Shown here one piece after another: positions 14,639 to 17,986 of a DNA stretch of 17,986 nt. This stretch comes from Thermacetogenium sp. UBA5472 (GTDB lineage Bacteria > Bacillota > DSM-12270 > Thermacetogeniales > Thermacetogeniaceae). The notes beneath the pieces were generated by a model that was not told the origin of the DNA, did no database searches, and worked only from the letters and a program-made list of their open reading frames with translations. How positions within the stretch are numbered: position 1 is the first letter of the stretch; the number at the start of each line of letters is the position of its first letter. The position numbers and the translations under genes are program-made. The stretch covers positions 1 through 17,986 of the forward strand of contig DIQC01000095.1 in NCBI GenBank assembly GCA_002426495.1. The letters are read 5' to 3'.

Positions 14639-15646
14639 GTGAATATTCTTAGCCTCAGGTATTTTATCGCCGTAGCTGAATGTGGCAGCTTTACCAGAGC
14701 CAGCGAAAGTCTGTATACTACTCAGCCCAATATCAGCAAACATATTAAGCAACTGGAATCAGAATTACAGGCTCCGTTATTCCTACGGTCCGGGAAGAAT
14801 TCCAGGTTAACTGGCCTGGGAGAGTTTATATTAGCGGACGTAAAGCAAATAGTTACTACAGTTGATCAACTGCAGAACAAAGCCTACGGATATAATCTGG
14901 GCGAATACGGGCAGCTGGCTATCGGTTATACAGCTGACCTCAACCCCCACTATATCGCCACAATCATGAGTTCATTTTGTTCCCTGCATCCAAATATTAA
15001 AATATCCTTCGCACGCAGAACCCTGGAATCGGAATTATTGGATGCTTTATATAATGACGAATTAGATGCGATTATTACCTCAGCGCTGGACTCCCCTGAT
15101 GATGAGAAGATTTGCTGTCGGGTTATCTCATTAAACGAAATGGTATTGGTTGTTCCCAAGGAGCACCGGTTTTGCCACTTCAATGTAGTTAAAATGGAGG
15201 ACCTGATTGGAGAGTCGATGATACTCTTTCCCCGCCCTATGTCTCCGACTTTTCACGATTGGATATTGAAATATATCCCGATCAAGCACAAAAACACTAT
15301 GTCTACCATCATCGACGCTTGTACAAAAGAGCTGCTGGCATGGGTACTGAGTGAATCTCTCGAAATTGATTTTGTTCTGGAAACCGTGCACCAACTTATT
15401 GAAAACTATGGTGTCTCTATGACAGCCGAGACCCTGATTAATTCGGATCAAGGGGTGCACTATACAAGCATAAAGTTTATCCAGTTGATAAAAGACAGTG
15501 AACTGAGGCAATCGATGTCTCGAAAGGCAAACTGTTGGGATAATGCTCCGCAGGAATCCTTTTATGGTCACATGAAAGATGAAATTGACATTTCGGAATG
15601 TATAACTTATGAAGAAATTCATCAAGTGATTAGGCGACTGGACTGA
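14639..15646 (+). CDS. LysR-type regulator truncated and fused in frame to an IS3 transposase tail
   Basis: The reading frame begins at a GTG (14639) with GGAGG seven bases upstream. It encodes a normal LysR N-terminus: NILSLRYFIAVAECGSFTRA, then the helix-turn-helix around TQPNISKHIKQLE (residues 1-60). A substrate-binding domain follows from about residue 90. LysR similarity stops near residue 220 (SPTFHDWILKY). From about IIDACTKELLAWVLSESLE onward the protein is the C-terminal part of an IS3-family OrfB transposase, including NSDQGVHYTS, SMSRKANCWDNAPQESFYGH and a final HQVIRRLD. A normal regulator is about 295 residues, so its last quarter is lost. The chimera is 335 residues. The DNA-binding part is complete, but effector sensing is probably destroyed, so regulation of the divergent dehydrogenase may be constitutive or lost. 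A GTG at 14606 is an alternative start but lacks family support. Confidence 0.82.
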   Translation: MNILSLRYFIAVAECGSFTRASESLYTTQPNISKHIKQLESELQAPLFLRSGKNSRLTGLGEFILADVKQIVTTVDQLQNKAYGYNLGEYGQLAIGYTADLNPHYIATIMSSFCSLHPNIKISFARRTLESELLDALYNDELDAIITSALDSPDDEKICCRVISLNEMVLVVPKEHRFCHFNVVKMEDLIGESMILFPRPMSPTFHDWILKYIPIKHKNTMSTIIDACTKELLAWVLSESLEIDFVLETVHQLIENYGVSMTAETLINSDQGVHYTSIKFIQLIKDSELRQSMSRKANCWDNAPQESFYGHMKDEIDISECITYEEIHQVIRRLD

Positions 15647-15767
15647 CTATTACAACAACGATCGATACCAATGGGATTTAGCAAGATTAGCTCCGAGGGA
15701 GTATTACAAGTATCTCGTTACAGGAGAATGCCTTTTAACAATACCAAAAGCAAAAGGTGAAGATTGA
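15301..15767 (+). mobile_element. IS3-family remnant: 3' part of orfB
   Basis: From about 15301 the translation matches the C-terminal third of IS3-family OrfB transposases: SESLEIDFVLETV, the NSDQGVHYTS segment containing the second catalytic Asp, and the DNAPQESFYGHMK segment with the catalytic Glu. Near 15620-15640 the frame shifts. The family ending resumes in another frame as TDYYNNDRYQWDLARLAPRE and continues to a stop at 15765-15767. The first two thirds of orfB, all of orfA and the left end are missing, so the element cannot move by itself. A short hairpin (GTGGGGC-TCT-GCCCCAC, 15770-15786) follows immediately and may mark the old right end region. The left boundary is a homology break and could be off by about 15 bases. 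Confidence 0.8.
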
Positions 15768-15875
15768 AGGTGGGGCTCTGCCCCACACCCCGAGGTTTTT
15801 CGCTTTGATTTCCAGGGAGGCAGAGTTTGTTAGAAACAAAAAGAAGCGGTGCCATTACATCGCCTCCCTTATAAA

Positions 15876-15928
15876 CCCACATGGGCGCTCAGGTCGCTCC
15901 TCAGCGTTGCCCTATCCTCCCGTGTGGT
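15876..15928. other. Nested inverted repeats in the gap between two IS remnants
   Basis: CACATGGG (15878-15885) pairs with CCCGTGTG (15919-15926), with one T-G wobble. Inside, GGGCGCT (15883-15889) can pair with AGCG-TT-GCCC (15903-15912). The GGG is shared, so the two stems compete. Just upstream, GCGGTG (15846-15851) can pair with CATCGC (15858-15863) and TTTGTT-AGA-AACAAA forms a small hairpin. The stretch 15768-16055 has no gene of its own apart from the transposase leader. This may be a structured IS end, a folded leader RNA, or a remnant of a small mobile element. Confidence 0.3.
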
Positions 15929-16055
15929 AAAGCACGGTTAGTATCGCATAAATATCTATTTGATTGGAATAGCAAAAACCCAAATTGTCCTTGACATGGG
16001 GTACACATTAGAAAAGCAAGAAACAGCCCAAAAACTTTGCACATGGAGGAAGAAA

Positions 16056-17563
16056 ATGTACCGACGTCCAACAGGCCAAATGGTCATAGAAGACTTTATA
16101 CTTCCCTTTGAAGGCAAACTTGACGCTAATAACCGTTGGGTCAAATTAGCTGAAATAATCCCTTGGTCGACGATTGAAAATGACTATGCAAAACTTTTTC
16201 CATCCAATGCAGGGGAAGTAGCCAAACCCTTGCGGATGGTCCTAGGTTCTCTAATCATCAAAGAAAAGTGTGGCTTTTCAGATAGAGAAACAGTGGAACA
16301 GATCACTGAAAACCCATATCTTCAATACTTCATTGGGCTAGAAAAGTATCAGTTAGAACCCCCTTTCGATCCGTCGCTAATGGTTCACTTCCGCAAGCGC
16401 TTGGACAAGGAAACACTGAAAAAAATAAATGAGTTGATCTGCCAGGGGAAGCAAACAAAAGGACCAAAAGATCCTGACAAACCAGGGAGTCCGCCCCCTT
16501 CAGGCGGTACAACCAAACAGGACAATTCCAAACCCACCCAGCCAGCCAACAAAGGTAAATTGTTGCTTGATGCTACCTGTGCCCCTGCCGATATCCGCTA
16601 TCCAACGGACCTGTCCTTACTGAACGAGGCAAGGGAGAAAACAGAAGAGATGATCGACACCCTGTACCACACGGCCTCGGTCTGGAAAGAAAGCCCCGCA
16701 CTTACCGCCAAAAAGCACGGCGTGATTACTTGAAGATAGCCAAACAGAGGAAACCAAGAGGAAAAGCCATTCGCAAAGCCATCGGCAAGCAGCTGTCCTA
16801 TCTGTCCAGGAACCTGAAAACGATAGATTAACTTCTGAGCCTTGAAGGGCATGGCAACCTAGACGCCCGGCAAGTCCGAGAACTGGCAACCATTAGGACA
16901 CTTTACAACCAGCAGCGGGAGATGTACACCAGCAAGATCCACCAAATCAAAGACCGTATCGTTAGTATCTGCCAACCCCACGTTCGCCCCATAGTAAGGG
17001 GCAAGGCCAAAGCAAACACAGAATTCGGGGCCAAAGTTGCTGTCAGCATGGTAGGTGGATACATTTACGTTGATCGCCTCAGTTGGGATTCCTTTAATGA
17101 AGGCAACGACCTAGAACAGGCTGTAGAGAACTACAAGGAACGCTATGGGTTCTATCCCGAAGCAGTCTTAGCAGACCAAATCTACCGCAACCGTGACAAC
17201 CGTTCCTATTGCAAACAACATGGCATCAGGTTGAGCGGACCGCCGCTTGGGCGCCCGCCCCGGGATGGCCGGCCAAACAGAGAACTAGAAAAACAAGACA
17301 TGAGAGAGCGCAACGGAATCGAAGGTGGTTTCGGAGTAGGGAAACGAAAATACGGTCTAGCAAGAATCATGGCACGCCTGAAAGAGACAGCCGAAAGCGT
17401 AATCATGTTACAATTCCTGGTAATGAATTTGGATCAGAGGCTGCGGTCTCTTTTTTGCCTTTTTTCACACCTCATTTTAGGGGCAATGTTTAGCCAAAAT
17501 GTCCGTAAAAAACGCTTGATCATGTTTTTTGATCTTTCAAAACTAAGCTTTGGTTGTTATTAA
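16056..17563 (+). pseudogene. IS5-type transposase broken by a frameshift and a stop codon
   Basis: Transposase of the IS5-like DDE group. The start at 16056 (GGAGGA five bases upstream) opens with MYRRPTGQMVIEDFILPFEG and an InsH-type N-terminal domain (SDRETVEQITENPYLQYFIG). A Pro/Gly/Lys-rich linker leads to the first catalytic Asp in LLLDATCAPADIRYPTD (codon 16569-16571). The frame shifts near 16660-16680 and the first frame stops at 16731-16733. The true continuation (RKPRTYRQKARRDYLKIAKQ) runs in another frame, meets a TAA at 16829-16831, then goes on to 17563. The second Asp (VLADQIYRNRDN) and the Glu (RNGIEGGFGVGKRKYGLARI) are present in that last part. Terminal inverted repeats were not found by eye. 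With two lesions the element is not autonomous. Confidence 0.85.
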
Positions 17564-17601
17564 ATTGTCTAAGAACGATTAGTAAGGTGGTTCAGCAAAC
17601 C

Positions 17602-17986
17602 CTACTTAGTCTCTATACCCCATCTCAAATGATATAAGTCTTTTAAATCTGATAGAGAGTATTTTTTATTATGGAGGCTTGTTATCAGGATTTCTTCTTC
17701 ATCTGAAGAGAGCTTGAACTTGACAACTCTTACTCTATAGGTATTTTCCCGGAAGTTAATTTCAATAACTTGATCTTCTTTATTGGGATCGATTATTTTG
17801 CTGAAGTGGTTCTTCTGTAAACATATTAAGAAATCCACTCCTCTGCCGTATAAAAATGAAATGAAAGCTGCTGATGGATACCCCCTATCAAAAAGCACTA
17901 AATCATTCTTTCTTCCATCTGCAACCACTTGGTTAATTAAGTATACTGCGGCATCTCTTTCAGCCCGCATTCCGCATGTAAACAAA
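17602..17986 (-). pseudogene. IS4-type transposase, 3' end lost and 5' part beyond the window
   Basis: The minus-strand frame is open from the right edge and ends at a TAG (17602-17604). It carries the DDE second-Asp segment LVLFDRGYPSAAFISFLYG and then LYHLRWGIETK, the start of the Y-x2-R-x3-E signature of IS4-family transposases. In intact members a further Lys and about 80 more residues follow; here the coding sequence breaks just after ETK and runs straight into a stop. The loss point coincides with the end of the neighbouring IS5-type remnant, so a deletion or insertion joined the two. The first catalytic Asp, if present, lies outside the window. Confidence 0.8.

Noticed and set aside
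15131..15625. 164-codon minus-strand open frame opposite the LysR-transposase chimera
   Set aside because: It is antisense to two recognisable protein families and has no ribosome binding site or domain.
15980..17504. CCAAATTGTCC (15980-15990) and CCAAAATGTCC (17494-17504) as ends of the IS5-type element
   Set aside because: They are in direct, not inverted, orientation, and the second copy lies inside the coding frame, so they are probably chance matches.

Overview
The window looks like chromosomal DNA of a Gram-positive-type (Bacillota) bacterium, probably an anaerobe of the Clostridia/Negativicutes kind. Reasons: strong AGGAGG-like ribosome binding sites, TTG and GTG starts, moderate to low GC content, and the protein families present. 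This placement is an inference; there is no rRNA or marker gene here.

Region 1 (1-12279) is a catabolic gene block. An MFS transporter runs leftward (4-1296). A shared intergenic region of about 300 bases separates it from a rightward series: DUF2877 (AllH-like), FdrA (AllF-like), DUF1116 (AllG-like), a HxGTHxD metal-dependent cyclase-family hydrolase, a CodA-like amidohydrolase and an NCS1 (CodB-like) nucleobase permease. After a perfect 12-bp hairpin come the molybdenum and [2Fe-2S] subunits of a xanthine-dehydrogenase-family hydroxylase, with no FAD subunit. FdrA, DUF1116 and DUF2877 together are the proteins linked to oxamate carbamoyltransferase in E. coli, where a ureido acid plus phosphate gives an amide and carbamoyl phosphate. 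Here they sit beside a deaminase, a nucleobase permease, a ring hydroxylase and a ring-opening-type hydrolase, and not beside allantoin genes. The most coherent reading is energy-yielding breakdown of an N-heterocycle: import, deamination, hydroxylation by the Mo enzyme, hydrolytic ring opening to a ureido acid, then phosphorolysis to carbamoyl phosphate. Cytosine to uracil to barbiturate to ureidomalonate fits each step; a hydantoin/parabanate to oxalurate version is an alternative. A carbamate kinase and a FAD subunit, both expected, are not in the window.

Region 2 (12280-13305): a terminator hairpin, then a DinJ/RelB-YoeB type toxin-antitoxin locus with an excellent promoter and overlapping inverted repeats. 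The antitoxin is intact; the toxin gene carries a nonsense codon and a frameshift.

Region 3 (13306-15300): two related leftward short-chain dehydrogenase genes. The downstream copy has lost most of its middle; the upstream copy is intact. A divergent LysR-type regulator shares a promoter region containing a perfect 14-bp palindrome.

Region 4 (15300-17986) is an insertion-sequence graveyard. An IS3-family transposase tail is fused in frame to the truncated LysR gene. An IS5-type transposase is broken by a frameshift and a stop codon. An IS4-type transposase has lost its 3' end and runs off the right edge. The catabolic block looks intact, while everything to its right shows progressive decay.
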